Positions 35,473-44,973 of a stretch of 64,000 nucleotides of DNA are shown here, piece by piece. The DNA comes from Exilispira sp964581895. GTDB taxonomy: Bacteria; Spirochaetota; JAAYUW01. How positions within the stretch are numbered: position 1 is the stretch's first letter; every line of letters starts with the position of its first letter. The stretch is taken from the NCBI GenBank assembly GCA_964581895.1, contig CAZOPR010000001.1, positions 434,001 through 498,000 of the forward strand, in the 5' to 3' direction. The position numbers and the translations under genes were made by a program. The notes under the pieces were generated by a model, which was given only the letters and a program-made list of their open reading frames with translations, was not told the origin of the DNA and ran no database searches.

Positions 35473-35500
35473 TTGCATTTTTATTTTTTTATACTAATAT
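35473..35500 (+). promoter_or_regulatory. Possible promoter for the lipoprotein gene
   Basis: TTGCAT (35473-35478) and TAATAT (35495-35500) lie 16 bases apart, 46 bases before the lipoprotein start. TATAAA overlaps the -10 region (35500-35505) at a less good spacing of 21. Confidence 0.4.
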
Positions 35501-35545
35501 ATAAAATGCAGGATTTCCTAAAGTAAAAGGTTTTGGAGGTAGTAG

Positions 35546-36379
35546 ATGAAAAAGTTAGTTTTTACTCTTTTTTCTTTTTCCATTATTTTTTCTTTTCTTT
35601 TTATTACAGGTTGTCAGGGGAATGCTAATTTATTGATTGAAGAAAATGCTAAAATTTCAGTTCAAATTGTTTGGCCAAAATTGATAATGGCAGAAACCAC
35701 AGATATTGCTATTTTCATTTCTAATGATACTATGCAAAGTTACAGAAAAGCCATTATGGTAAATAGGGAGCAAGGTAGTCAAACTGTTGATTGGTCTTTA
35801 TATCCTGGAGATTATACTGTAACTGTTTTAGCGATGCAATACATCTCATCAACAAGTTCTGGATTAAAAAATTTTACAATTTTGACTGGAGATGTTCAAA
35901 AAGTCTCTTTATCGGCAGGTGAGAATAAAAATTTATCTATTACTCTTGGATATATAAATATTACTTCCACTTTATCTTTTGAAAATGGACAAGTCTTTCA
36001 TATCAATGAACCAATCCCTATAGCTTTTAATGTTGGCCTTTTTTGCTCGGTTTTGAAATATTCATCAGGTAAATTATATATGACTTACAACAATGGTTTT
36101 AAGAATGTTACAGAATACAGAACCATTTATGTATCAAATACCCAAGAAGTTGGAAATGGTTGCTTTTCTTCGAAAGTATATCCAGATAGTAATGGTTTTC
36201 CATCAGAAAGCATGGATTTATCTGTCTATGCTAAATTTATAGTGTCATCAGATAAAATTGTTACTGATTTCATGGATACATATCAGATAAACGAAATAAA
36301 AGTTGAAATATCAAACTATTCTTTGGGACATGTTACTGATGGAACTGGTGTGGGAAGTTTAAGTATTGTAATTCAATAA
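35546..36379 (+). CDS. Lipoprotein of unknown function
   Basis: A 277-residue protein with a lipoprotein signal peptide: MKK, a hydrophobic Phe/Ile/Ser run and the lipobox ITGC with Cys23 as the lipidation site. The mature part is beta-rich and Ser/Thr-rich, with DWSLYPGDYTVTVLAM, which resembles carboxypeptidase-regulatory or PEGA-like beta-sandwich segments. It is probably anchored to a membrane and exposed to the periplasm or outside. TTTTGGAGG precedes the ATG. It stands alone between long AT-rich spacers, and its function cannot be told. Confidence 0.8.
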   Translation: MKKLVFTLFSFSIIFSFLFITGCQGNANLLIEENAKISVQIVWPKLIMAETTDIAIFISNDTMQSYRKAIMVNREQGSQTVDWSLYPGDYTVTVLAMQYISSTSSGLKNFTILTGDVQKVSLSAGENKNLSITLGYINITSTLSFENGQVFHINEPIPIAFNVGLFCSVLKYSSGKLYMTYNNGFKNVTEYRTIYVSNTQEVGNGCFSSKVYPDSNGFPSESMDLSVYAKFIVSSDKIVTDFMDTYQINEIKVEISNYSLGHVTDGTGVGSLSIVIQ

Positions 36380-36444
36380 AATATAAGTTTTAATTTAAAT
36401 TTTAAGAAAAATGAAAAAAGTTGACATTAATGATATAATATTTG

Positions 36445-39051
36445 TTAATCAACAGTTATTGATTTCGAAACATTTTTTGGAGCATCAGGATGTACACCAT
36501 GATTATCAATTTTAAGGCTATTTAAGTATTTCATTTTCATGACAGACATCTTAAATGCTAGTGTTTGTAGGACAATACTGGCTGGAAAAACAAAAATGTT
36601 TTTATCGTCGGCAGAAGGTATTTTGATGAATTTGCTAAAATAATTCTTAGAGTTTTCAGGTGGATTGTATATAGATTTAGCAAGTTCATCATTATCTTCT
36701 GCTATTAAAATTATATCAGCTCCTCTAATTTTATGGGTATGTATCTGAGCAATAGTAATTCTTATATCTCTTTCATCTGGTGGGCAAATAAATACAAGAG
36801 GATAGTTTGAAAAATATGATTCGATTGATACCTTTTTCATAAAATCAAATATTAAGTTTTTATTTAGAGATTCATCTTTGATATTTTTATTTTCTAAAAG
36901 TTCAACATCTTTTTCAAGAGAGATTCTTGAAAGTTCAGACAATAGATCCATAATTGTCTGAGTAGAAAATTGGTTTTTATTTATTTTTTGATGTAAATCC
37001 TTAAAATATTCTATTAAATCTAGAAATAATTGCTGCATATCTGAAATAGAAAACAAAGTGTTTTTACCTAAAATAGTATTTGGTCCATGTTTGAATTCAA
37101 CAGAATCATAACCTTCAGTATGATTCAATACAACTTCTCTTATTTTTAAGGCTCCTTCCTTTGAAATGCCAGTCAAAGATGTTCCTAAAATATGTATAGA
37201 AGGTTTTAAGAAAAGTTTTAGGGCAACTTCAGTAATATCTTGATCGCACTTACTTAAAGTTTTTTCTATTAAATCTTGAATTTTTAATATATTATTTATT
37301 AATTCCTTATCATTTTTTTTATTTGTTTTTAAGTTTATCTTAAATGCTAAAATGTAAAGAATTAAAAGCTGGTTTATGAATGATTTAGTAGCTGCAACTG
37401 CAATTTCAGGACCGCAAAGAATTGGTAAAAAATAATCAGATAGTTCTTGAGGGATTCGAGAATTTTCATTATTAACAATAGATACTACTTGTACTTTACT
37501 ATTTTTAATTTTACAATCTTGGATAATATCTATTAAATCCTTTGTTTCGCCAGATTGACTTATGACTATTATTAAATCTGTATCTTTTAATGATGATAAA
37601 TATTGAGATCTAAATGCTCCAGGATTAACTACAAAAAGAGGAATATTTGTTAGGTTGTTGAAAAAATATGAGCCTGTTAGTGCAGCATGATATGAAGTTC
37701 CACAGGCTATAACAAAAAGGCTCCCATTTTTTTTGTTTAGTTCAATTATTGAATTTACAAGTTGATCAAGGTACTTAATAATTTTTCTTTGTTTTTTCCA
37801 TAAGATTAAATTATCCAAAAATATAAGTTCATTTTCCCATTTATTATCTATTTTATAAAGATCAGATAGAAGTTGCTTTTCATCGCTTATAAAACCAGAA
37901 AATCCAAAATTACCATTAGTCTTTTTTTCTTTTAAGAATTCTTTATAAATATTTTTAAAATTATCTTTATTTGATAACTCAAGATATGCAGTTTTCATTT
38001 CTTCATCAGTCTTTTTAGTATTTATATGAATAAAATCAGTGTAGATTTTTATCACATTTTCTTCATCATTTTCAAAATTGTTATATAATGATTTTCTTTC
38101 GTTTGTCATAAAATAGTATAAAAGTATTTCATTAATATTTTGTGAAGAAGTATAAATTTCCTGCTCCATGTAAAAGTGAAATCTTGGTGAAAGAGCAGTA
38201 TCTTTAACATTTAATTTAGATCTTTTTGCATCAGGTTTTGTAAAATATAAGCTATTTGAAAGTGGGAAGATAAAATAATCATTTTCAGTAAAATAAATCC
38301 CTTCTCCTTCTTTTAAGGGGATTAAAAGTCTTGTTTTAGAAAGAACAGAGGTTAAATCACTTGATACGACAATAAAATCTCCCTCATCATCCTTCCCAAT
38401 GCCAGCATATAAAGATGAGCCAGATTTTATTGCAAAAACGCCATGTAAAGCAGGATCTGCTATACAAGCAGCATAGGAACCATTTGCTTTTGCATCTGCT
38501 TTTCGAATGGCATCTATAAAAGAAAAGAGTAAATTTTTATCATCTTTATCATTTAAGTTTGGTATTTTTTTTATTATTTCATTTTCTGACAAATTTGGCT
38601 TTGTCATCGCCTTTTTATTTGAAAAATAAAAATGCTCAATTAGATGAACTAAAATCTCACCATCATTATCTGAAATAACATTATGCCCTTCATCTATAAG
38701 GTATTCTTTTAAGGTGTCAGTATTGGCAATGTTACCATTATGCGCTCCAACAAGTTTTTCGTAACAGTTTACAAGATGGGGTTGCGAATTTTTGTCTGTA
38801 ACTGCACCAAATGTAGCCCATCTTACCTGACCTATAAATCTTTGTCCATTAAATTGGCTTATCTGAAGTTCTTCAACAACTTTTGAAGGAGCACCAACTT
38901 TTTTTCTTAGAACAATATTTTGAGATTTATCTATAAAAGAAGCACCGGTGGAATCATATCCTCTATATTCCAACCTTTTAAGAAGATTAACAGCTTCAGC
39001 ACCGATTTTTTTGTTATCTTTTCCATATATTATTGAAACTACTCCGCACAT
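36445..39051 (-). CDS. glmS: Oversized glutamine:fructose-6-phosphate aminotransferase (GlmS-like)
   Basis: An 868-residue protein, some 260 longer than usual GlmS (about 610). MCGVV puts the catalytic Cys at position 2. The glutaminase part shows LEYRGYDSTG, VRWATFGAVTDKNSQPH and HNGNI. The sugar isomerase domains show VIACGTSYHAA, ISQSGETKDL, CGPEIAVAATKSF, SKEGALKIREVV and EFKHGP, and it ends in KSITVD as GlmS does. Extra segments lie within the glutaminase domain, in a long Lys/Asn/Glu-rich linker before the first SIS domain (about residues 285-430), and in the second SIS domain. I chose the ATG giving Cys2. It should make glucosamine 6-phosphate for peptidoglycan and LPS, though a related sugar is possible. 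Confidence 0.78.
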   Translation of the reverse strand: MCGVVSIIYGKDNKKIGAEAVNLLKRLEYRGYDSTGASFIDKSQNIVLRKKVGAPSKVVEELQISQFNGQRFIGQVRWATFGAVTDKNSQPHLVNCYEKLVGAHNGNIANTDTLKEYLIDEGHNVISDNDGEILVHLIEHFYFSNKKAMTKPNLSENEIIKKIPNLNDKDDKNLLFSFIDAIRKADAKANGSYAACIADPALHGVFAIKSGSSLYAGIGKDDEGDFIVVSSDLTSVLSKTRLLIPLKEGEGIYFTENDYFIFPLSNSLYFTKPDAKRSKLNVKDTALSPRFHFYMEQEIYTSSQNINEILLYYFMTNERKSLYNNFENDEENVIKIYTDFIHINTKKTDEEMKTAYLELSNKDNFKNIYKEFLKEKKTNGNFGFSGFISDEKQLLSDLYKIDNKWENELIFLDNLILWKKQRKIIKYLDQLVNSIIELNKKNGSLFVIACGTSYHAALTGSYFFNNLTNIPLFVVNPGAFRSQYLSSLKDTDLIIVISQSGETKDLIDIIQDCKIKNSKVQVVSIVNNENSRIPQELSDYFLPILCGPEIAVAATKSFINQLLILYILAFKINLKTNKKNDKELINNILKIQDLIEKTLSKCDQDITEVALKLFLKPSIHILGTSLTGISKEGALKIREVVLNHTEGYDSVEFKHGPNTILGKNTLFSISDMQQLFLDLIEYFKDLHQKINKNQFSTQTIMDLLSELSRISLEKDVELLENKNIKDESLNKNLIFDFMKKVSIESYFSNYPLVFICPPDERDIRITIAQIHTHKIRGADIILIAEDNDELAKSIYNPPENSKNYFSKFIKIPSADDKNIFVFPASIVLQTLAFKMSVMKMKYLNSLKIDNHGVHPDAPKNVSKSITVD

Positions 39052-39088
39052 TAAAACCTCCAATAAAAATTGAATTCTCTCAATTTAA

Positions 39089-40405
39089 TTAAAATAAATC
39101 TTTAATTTTCTTTTCTATCTTAGATCTTTCTTCCAGATTTTTATTTTTTCCCAGAAGCAAAAGCATATTTTTTTTATAAAGCTCTACACCAGGTTGGTCA
39201 AATGGATTTAAATCTAACAGGTACCCTGAAATGCCACAGGAATAAAAAAAGAATAAAAATAATTTAGATACATTATATAAATCAAGATTTTCTAAGTTAA
39301 AAATCAAAATTGGAGTATTTCCATCGTTATGAGCTATAGTTGTGGCTTGAAATGCTATATCTTTGACCTTTTTTAACTTCATATTTGCACAAAGATTAAA
39401 ATCATCAAAATCATTTTCAAAAAAAGGAATATCTATAGATTCTGGTTCATTTTCAAAGTTTAATATTGTTTCAAAAAAATTTCGAGGTCCCTGCTGCAAA
39501 TATTGTCCAAATGAATGTAAATCAGTTGTAAAAATAGCACTTGCAGGAAATAATCCTTTATTTTCTTTTCCTTCAGATTCACCAAAAAGCTGTTTCCACC
39601 ACTCTATTACATATCGCAACCTTTCTTCATATGATATAAGTACTTCAATTGGGATATTTAATTTTTTATATAAGAAATATCTTATTGCAGCATATCTAAC
39701 TGCTGGATTTTCGGCATCAATTTTCTTTAACTCTTTTTCATACTCTTTTAATATATCAGCAAGTTTATATATATCATGACCAGCTGCTGCCAAAGGATAT
39801 AAACCAACTGGGGTAAAGATAGAAAATCTACCGCCAATATCATCTGGAATTATAAAATTATCGCAATTGTACTTATTCTTAAAATATTGAAGTGCTCCTT
39901 TTTCTTTATCAGTAATTAATACAACTCTTTCTTTTATTGATTCTTCACCATAAGTTTCTATTAATTTTTTAAGTAATATTCTAAAAAGCAAAGATGGCTC
40001 TGTTGTAGTTCCGGATTTGGAAATAACAATTAGAGAAAAAGACTTACCTTCTAATGATTTTAAGATTTGATCTATATATATTGTAGATAGGTTATTTCCA
40101 ACAAATATAATTTTGTTGTTTCCAGGAAATGGATCAAGTAAAGCTTTTATCCCTAGATAAGAACCGCCTATTCCAATAGAAATAATTAAATCCGAAATGG
40201 ACGAAAGCCTTTTTGCACTTTTATCTATTTTATCTAAAAGCTGTTTTGAAAAAAATTCACCATAATTCAACCATCCAGTCATTTCACTTCCAGAACCTTT
40301 TTTTTCTAAGAGAATTTGTAGTTTTTCTTTTGCGAGATTAGTAGTTTTTTCCATTTCTGATTTGCTAATGTAATTTGATAAAAAATTTTCATTTAATTTT
40401 ATCAT
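39089..40405 (-). CDS. pgi: Glucose-6-phosphate isomerase
   Basis: A 438-residue PGI of the short bacterial type. IGIGGSYLGIKALLDPF and VISKSGTTTEPSLLFR form the sugar-phosphate site, then DDIGGRFSIFTPVGLYP and SAIFTTDLHSFGQYLQQG carry catalytic residues. The C-terminal FDQPGVELYKKNM matches the family signature with its active-site Lys. The ATG at 40405 follows GGAGGTGAT, which fixes the start. It interconverts glucose and fructose 6-phosphate, the substrate of the GlmS-like enzyme encoded 37 bases downstream, so the two genes form a sensible pair. Confidence 0.96.
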   Translation of the reverse strand: MIKLNENFLSNYISKSEMEKTTNLAKEKLQILLEKKGSGSEMTGWLNYGEFFSKQLLDKIDKSAKRLSSISDLIISIGIGGSYLGIKALLDPFPGNNKIIFVGNNLSTIYIDQILKSLEGKSFSLIVISKSGTTTEPSLLFRILLKKLIETYGEESIKERVVLITDKEKGALQYFKNKYNCDNFIIPDDIGGRFSIFTPVGLYPLAAAGHDIYKLADILKEYEKELKKIDAENPAVRYAAIRYFLYKKLNIPIEVLISYEERLRYVIEWWKQLFGESEGKENKGLFPASAIFTTDLHSFGQYLQQGPRNFFETILNFENEPESIDIPFFENDFDDFNLCANMKLKKVKDIAFQATTIAHNDGNTPILIFNLENLDLYNVSKLFLFFFYSCGISGYLLDLNPFDQPGVELYKKNMLLLLGKNKNLEERSKIEKKIKDLF

Positions 40406-40581
40406 ATCACCTCCTATAATCAAAAAATATTAACCATGAACATATTAATTATAAATATATTTTTTCTATTTTATTTTGAAATAGTGGAGCTATATCATTT
40501 AAATTCACAATATCAATACATAATATATCGCTATTATTTTATTATAAAAAAATTATTTGAAAAGTCTTTTTATTTTAGTCT

Positions 40582-40609
40582 TTGACAACTATCTTTATTA
40601 TGTTATCTA
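40582..40609 (+). promoter_or_regulatory. Sigma70 promoter placed to give a leaderless transcript
   Basis: A perfect TTGACA (40582-40587) and TATCTA (40604-40609) are 16 bases apart. The ATG of the radical SAM gene is at 40617, the position where transcription should start, and no ribosome site exists upstream of it. Confidence 0.6.
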
Positions 40610-40616
40610 ATAATAG

Positions 40617-41621
40617 ATGAATAAATCAAATTTAGAGATGATTGGGGTTTCTGCTTTAACTGCTTCAATTCTTGGGTTAAAGAAAATTGAGACAATTGCA
40701 AAATCAGAGCAAGCATACTTTATGATAGGCAATAAATGCCTGAATAGTTGCTCTTTTTGTTCGCAAAGTCGAAGTATTAAAGGTGAAAATAGTTTTCTTT
40801 CCAGAGTTAGCTGGCCTATTTTCCCTTTAGTTGAAGTTATAGATTCATTGAAAAACAATAATACAATAAAAAAAGCTTGTTTTCAGGTTGTTGGATCTTA
40901 TAATTATTTTGATAACTTTATTGAAATATTAAAGAAATTCAAATCATCTTTGGATATTCCTTTTGGAGCTTCAATAGATGTATATTCAATCGAGCAGATC
41001 GATATTTTATTTGAAAAAGGGCTTTTAAATATAGGGATAGCCTTAGATGCTGCTTCAAATGAAGTATATAAAAATACAAAAAAGAAAAATATTTCATTTG
41101 ATAAAATGCTTGACTTGATAACTGAATCAGCAAAAAAATACCCCAATAAAATTACTGTTCATTTAATAATAGGACTTGGCGAGACTGATTTTGATCTTAT
41201 AAATCTATTTAATATCTTAAAAAAAGAGAATGTAAATATAGCACTATTTGCATTTACACCTTTAAAAGGAACTCAGATGCAGTTTTACCCGAAAGTCGAA
41301 TTGGAAAGATATAGATATATTCAATTTTTAAGAGAAATCTATAAAAAAGCAAGTGAATCTGATTTTGAAAAAATAGTTCATTATATAAATTTTAGCGAAA
41401 ATAATATGATAGAGTCTTTTTCAAAAAAGATATTAGAATTTCCATATATTTTAGAAATATTAAATAGTGCTGATTATATGAAAACTTCGGGATGTCCTCT
41501 CTGTAATAGACCTTATTATAATGATAAGCCTTTAGATAAAGATTTATATAATTTTCATTTCAATCCGCCAACTGAAATTATTGAAAATTGGAAAGAAAAA
41601 ATTTTAGAAAAAATTTTATAA
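40617..41621 (+). CDS. Radical SAM protein, BioB/LipS-like
   Basis: A 334-residue radical SAM enzyme with cysteines 41, 45 and 48 in CLNSCSFC, GASIDVYSIEQID and IALDAASNEVY in the barrel, HLIIGLGETD, and a C-terminal segment TSGCPLCNRPYYNDKP with cysteines 293 and 296. The CPxCNRP tail and biotin-synthase-like core recall the LipS-type two-protein lipoyl synthases and related BioB homologues. That link is from memory and unproven. The C-terminal cysteines probably bind an auxiliary cluster, as a sulfur-inserting enzyme would need. Transcription may be leaderless (see the promoter). An alternative start at codon 8 has a weak AGAG before it. Confidence 0.75.
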   Translation: MNKSNLEMIGVSALTASILGLKKIETIAKSEQAYFMIGNKCLNSCSFCSQSRSIKGENSFLSRVSWPIFPLVEVIDSLKNNNTIKKACFQVVGSYNYFDNFIEILKKFKSSLDIPFGASIDVYSIEQIDILFEKGLLNIGIALDAASNEVYKNTKKKNISFDKMLDLITESAKKYPNKITVHLIIGLGETDFDLINLFNILKKENVNIALFAFTPLKGTQMQFYPKVELERYRYIQFLREIYKKASESDFEKIVHYINFSENNMIESFSKKILEFPYILEILNSADYMKTSGCPLCNRPYYNDKPLDKDLYNFHFNPPTEIIENWKEKILEKIL

Positions 41622-41633
41622 TTTAGTTAAAAA

Positions 41634-41708
41634 TAATTTTATTGCAATTGGTTTTATTGGAAATGATTTTATTAAAGATAATTTACAGAAAATCAATTTT
41701 ACCAAAAA
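41634..41708. repeat. Degenerate 15-bp tandem repeat between genes
   Basis: Units such as ATAATTTTATTGCAA, TTGGTTTTATTGGAA and ATGATTTTATTAAAG follow head to tail with a core of ATTTTATT, then decay into ATAATTTACAGAAA and ATCAATTTTACCAAA. They start 13 bases after the stop of the radical SAM gene. Confidence 0.7.
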
Positions 41709-41759
41709 AAGTTTTTTAGATCTTAAAAAAAGATTAACTAGAGAAGTAAAGGAGATGGA

Positions 41760-42896
41760 ATGCGATTAAATTTTGCATTGATTGGTTGCGGTAGGATTTC
41801 ATTAAAACATGTTGATGCTCTTGTCGAAAATAGTGATAATATTATTGCAGTTGCCTTCGTTGATGTTATAAAATCAAGGGCAAAAGAAAGAGCAATGCAA
41901 TATAAAGAAAAAATGCAAGAAAAAGGGATAAAAGTCGAACCTGAAGTCTTCGATGATTATACTATTATGTTAGAAAAGATAAAACCAGATTTAGTTTCGG
42001 TGGCAACAGAATCTGGATATCATTCCTTTATTGTCAAAGATTGCCTTGCTTCAAACTGCCATGTCATCTGTGAAAAACCGATGGCTCTCTCTATTAAAGA
42101 TGCTGATGAGATGATAGAATATTCTCAAAAATATGATAAAAAACTTGCTATATCTTTTCAAAATAGATTTAACTACACAGTTCAATTAGCAAGAAAAGCT
42201 TATGAAGAAGGAAGATTTGGTAAAATTATAAATGTAACAGCAAATATTAGATGGAACAGAGATATGAACTACTATAAACAGGCTCCATGGAGAGGCACCT
42301 GGAAACTTGACGGAGGAACTTTAATGAACCAATGTACTCACAATATTGACCTTTTGCAATGGTTTTTAGGTGGAGATATTATTGAAGTATATGGGGTTAC
42401 AGCAAGATATTGCAAAGAGATCGAAGCCGAAGATTTTGGTAGTGCGATTTTGAAAACAAAAAATGGTGCTATAGGTATAATAGAGGGCTCAGCAAATACC
42501 TTTCCAAAAAATCTTGAAGAAACTTTATATATTTCTGGAACTTCTGGAATTGTCAAACTTGGAGGGTTAGCTATAAATAAAATAGAAAATTGGAGATTTT
42601 CTGATAGTGATAAAATTGGAGATACAGAAGATAAGATGATAGACACTTCCTATAATCTAGGAAATGATTATCAGGCAGTGTATGGTTTTGGACATATACC
42701 TTTGTATAAAGATATGATTGATTCTATTATTAACAACAAAGATCCTTATATAACAGGTAAGGAAGGGAAAAAAGCTTTAGAAATAATTTTAGCAATATAT
42801 AAAAGTCAGAAAACATCAAAACCAGTAAAATTACCTATGAAAAAGTTTAGTACAGATGAGATGGATGATAAATATTTAATTCATTTTGGAAGATAA
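41760..42896 (+). CDS. Gfo/Idh/MocA-family sugar-nucleotide dehydrogenase (WbpB/WlbA-like)
   Basis: A 378-residue oxidoreductase. The N-terminal Rossmann fold has IGCGRISLKHVDAL, and the catalytic EKPMAL motif follows at about residues 104-109. The C-terminal domain has SFQNRFNYTVQLARKA, WRGTWKLDGGTLMNQCTHNIDLLQWFLGG and AEDFGSAILKT, which match WbpB/WlbA, the UDP-GlcNAcA 3-dehydrogenase of diacetamido-uronic acid synthesis. A WbpD-like acetyltransferase lies 4.7 kb on. AAAGGAGATGG precedes the ATG. The LPS-export gene follows two bases after the stop, tying it to the envelope. Confidence 0.85.
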   Translation: MRLNFALIGCGRISLKHVDALVENSDNIIAVAFVDVIKSRAKERAMQYKEKMQEKGIKVEPEVFDDYTIMLEKIKPDLVSVATESGYHSFIVKDCLASNCHVICEKPMALSIKDADEMIEYSQKYDKKLAISFQNRFNYTVQLARKAYEEGRFGKIINVTANIRWNRDMNYYKQAPWRGTWKLDGGTLMNQCTHNIDLLQWFLGGDIIEVYGVTARYCKEIEAEDFGSAILKTKNGAIGIIEGSANTFPKNLEETLYISGTSGIVKLGGLAINKIENWRFSDSDKIGDTEDKMIDTSYNLGNDYQAVYGFGHIPLYKDMIDSIINNKDPYITGKEGKKALEIILAIYKSQKTSKPVKLPMKKFSTDEMDDKYLIHFGR

Positions 42897-42898
42897 TT

Positions 42899-44971
42899 AT
42901 GAGAAAAAAAATTAAATTATCTTTTTTTTCATTTATGATTATAGTTTTTTTTATTATTATATTGGGTTTAATTTTTTCTACTTTAATTTCTAATAAAAAT
43001 GGAAACAAATCAAATACTACTTTCCCTTTTAATCTTGAGAATGAAAAATATAAAGGTACTTATCCCGATATTATAATGGTAAATGGTAAGATTAATAGTA
43101 ATTCTAATAAAAATGAGAGGATTGAGATATTTTATGATAGAATACTTCAGTACTCATCATTAAATTATATGAAAATTGAAAATCCAAGAATTACTGTTTT
43201 TCAAGATAAAGAAAAAATTTATTATATTACTTCGGATATTGCTTTTTCTGAAAATATAGAAAATATAAAGATAGTAAATTTAAATGGAAACGCATCAATT
43301 AAAGACTTAAAACAAAATATAGATATCAAAGGGGATTTGTTAGTATGTAATATTGATAGAAAGGAAATTTCAAGTGATAAATCATCATTAGTTATTAAAG
43401 ATGGATTTGATATTGTTTCAACTGGCATTTTTATTAACAGTAATTATGCAATTTTTAAAAAAGATGTAAATATTAGAAATAAAACAGGTTTTTACAATTC
43501 CAAAATAGTTAATGAATTTATTGATTTTAAAGGTTATTCGGAAACAGCTACTTTTAATATAAATGATAATATCATTAGAATTGATAAAAATGCCACAGTA
43601 AGCTCAAATGCATTTGATATAAAAGGAGATCAGATTTTATTTTATGACCTTGAAAAACCCCAAAATCAAAATAATAGTTATTCGCAAAGAATTTATGTTT
43701 TAAATGGCTATATTAAATATATCAATGCTAACAATGATATATTTTATTCAGAAGGTGATTCAATAGATTATAGATATGGCAAATTGGAATCCTATACCTT
43801 GAAAAATGGAGATGGATATTATAAAGATTATAAAGAAAATAATTATCTATATTTTAAAGGCGAGTCAGTCAATTTTTTTAAGGATGAAAAAAAAAAGACT
43901 ATTTTTAAAATAAATAAAGGTTTTTTTGATCAAAAAAAATACAGTTCTAAAAATTCAGAACAGATTATTTCTCAATTCTATTCAAAAGGTGATTATATAT
44001 CTTTGATTAAAGATAACAATAATACTTATAATTGTAAAAATGGATTTGGTTATTTATACGATTTAAATAATAATAATAAAGTAATTTTTACAGGTAATAA
44101 TATATACTATGTAGAAAAAGGAGAAACCAGAATTTCAGGAAATGCTCATATTTATGATATAATAGGTAAAAACTATATCAAGGGAGATGAATTAATTTAT
44201 TATGATGATAAAAAAATTGTCATTAGTAATAAACCTTTTTTCTTAAGGCAATTTAATGATGATTTCGATTATATAAATGAATCTATTTTAAAAGGAATAA
44301 AACCAGATTTTGAAAAAGATTTTTTAAATTTATCTTCTGATAATTTTAAGTATATTGTTAATGATGTTTCAGCCAATAAAGGTAAAATGAATACAGAAGA
44401 TGGTTCAAGTATACTTGAAAAAAAAGTTAATATAATAGATTATCAGAATTTAATCTTAATAGTTGCAGATTATGCAACTTATAGCGGAAAAGATGAACAA
44501 ATTTATAAAGCTGAAAAAAACCTGACTATTTACCAATATGATTCCATTGATAATATTAGAAATAATAAGCAACTTGAATCTATAATCCAATCTGATAAAG
44601 TAGTAGTTTATAAAAAAGATAACCTTGCTTATTTTGAAGGTGAACCTAAAATCAAAAATTTTAAGGATAATTTTTATATTCAATCAGACTTACTTGAAGC
44701 TCATCTTGACACAAAAGTATATGTATTTAAGGATAATATAAAACTACTTGTAAATACTTCTGAAAATAAAGAGTTGGAAAATCAAATTTATATTTTGGGT
44801 CAATATGCAGTTTATGAAAGTGAAAAAAAGTTGATAACTTTCTCAGGTCCATCGACACTATATCAAAAAAATATTGAACTATTTTTACTTGAAATATATG
44901 TAGATTTTAATCAGAAGACAATTAACTTCAAGGGAATCAAAGATTCCAAGATAAAAAGCATAAAATTTTGA
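42899..44971 (+). CDS. Large LptC/OstA-domain LPS-transport protein
   Basis: A 690-residue protein with one N-terminal membrane helix (about residues 9-31) and a long beta-rich periplasmic region. Repeating segments such as VLNGYIKYINANNDIFYSEGD, TFTGNNIYY-like strands and YAVYESEKKLITFSGP follow the strand-turn rhythm of the OstA/LptA beta-jellyroll. LptC is about 190 residues and LptA about 180, so this protein would hold several such folds in one chain and may replace both as an LPS bridge. It starts two bases after the dehydrogenase stop with a weak GGAAGA. It ends two bases before the convergent iorB. Confidence 0.72.
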   Translation: MRKKIKLSFFSFMIIVFFIIILGLIFSTLISNKNGNKSNTTFPFNLENEKYKGTYPDIIMVNGKINSNSNKNERIEIFYDRILQYSSLNYMKIENPRITVFQDKEKIYYITSDIAFSENIENIKIVNLNGNASIKDLKQNIDIKGDLLVCNIDRKEISSDKSSLVIKDGFDIVSTGIFINSNYAIFKKDVNIRNKTGFYNSKIVNEFIDFKGYSETATFNINDNIIRIDKNATVSSNAFDIKGDQILFYDLEKPQNQNNSYSQRIYVLNGYIKYINANNDIFYSEGDSIDYRYGKLESYTLKNGDGYYKDYKENNYLYFKGESVNFFKDEKKKTIFKINKGFFDQKKYSSKNSEQIISQFYSKGDYISLIKDNNNTYNCKNGFGYLYDLNNNNKVIFTGNNIYYVEKGETRISGNAHIYDIIGKNYIKGDELIYYDDKKIVISNKPFFLRQFNDDFDYINESILKGIKPDFEKDFLNLSSDNFKYIVNDVSANKGKMNTEDGSSILEKKVNIIDYQNLILIVADYATYSGKDEQIYKAEKNLTIYQYDSIDNIRNNKQLESIIQSDKVVVYKKDNLAYFEGEPKIKNFKDNFYIQSDLLEAHLDTKVYVFKDNIKLLVNTSENKELENQIYILGQYAVYESEKKLITFSGPSTLYQKNIELFLLEIYVDFNQKTINFKGIKDSKIKSIKF

Positions 44972-44973
44972 TA

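Noticed and set aside
36421..36439. Perfect TTGACA and TATAAT boxes
   Set aside because: They are only seven bases apart and sit between two converging gene ends, so they are a chance match.
39363..39779. Plus-strand open frame of 138 codons
   Set aside because: It is antisense to pgi, which has all family motifs.
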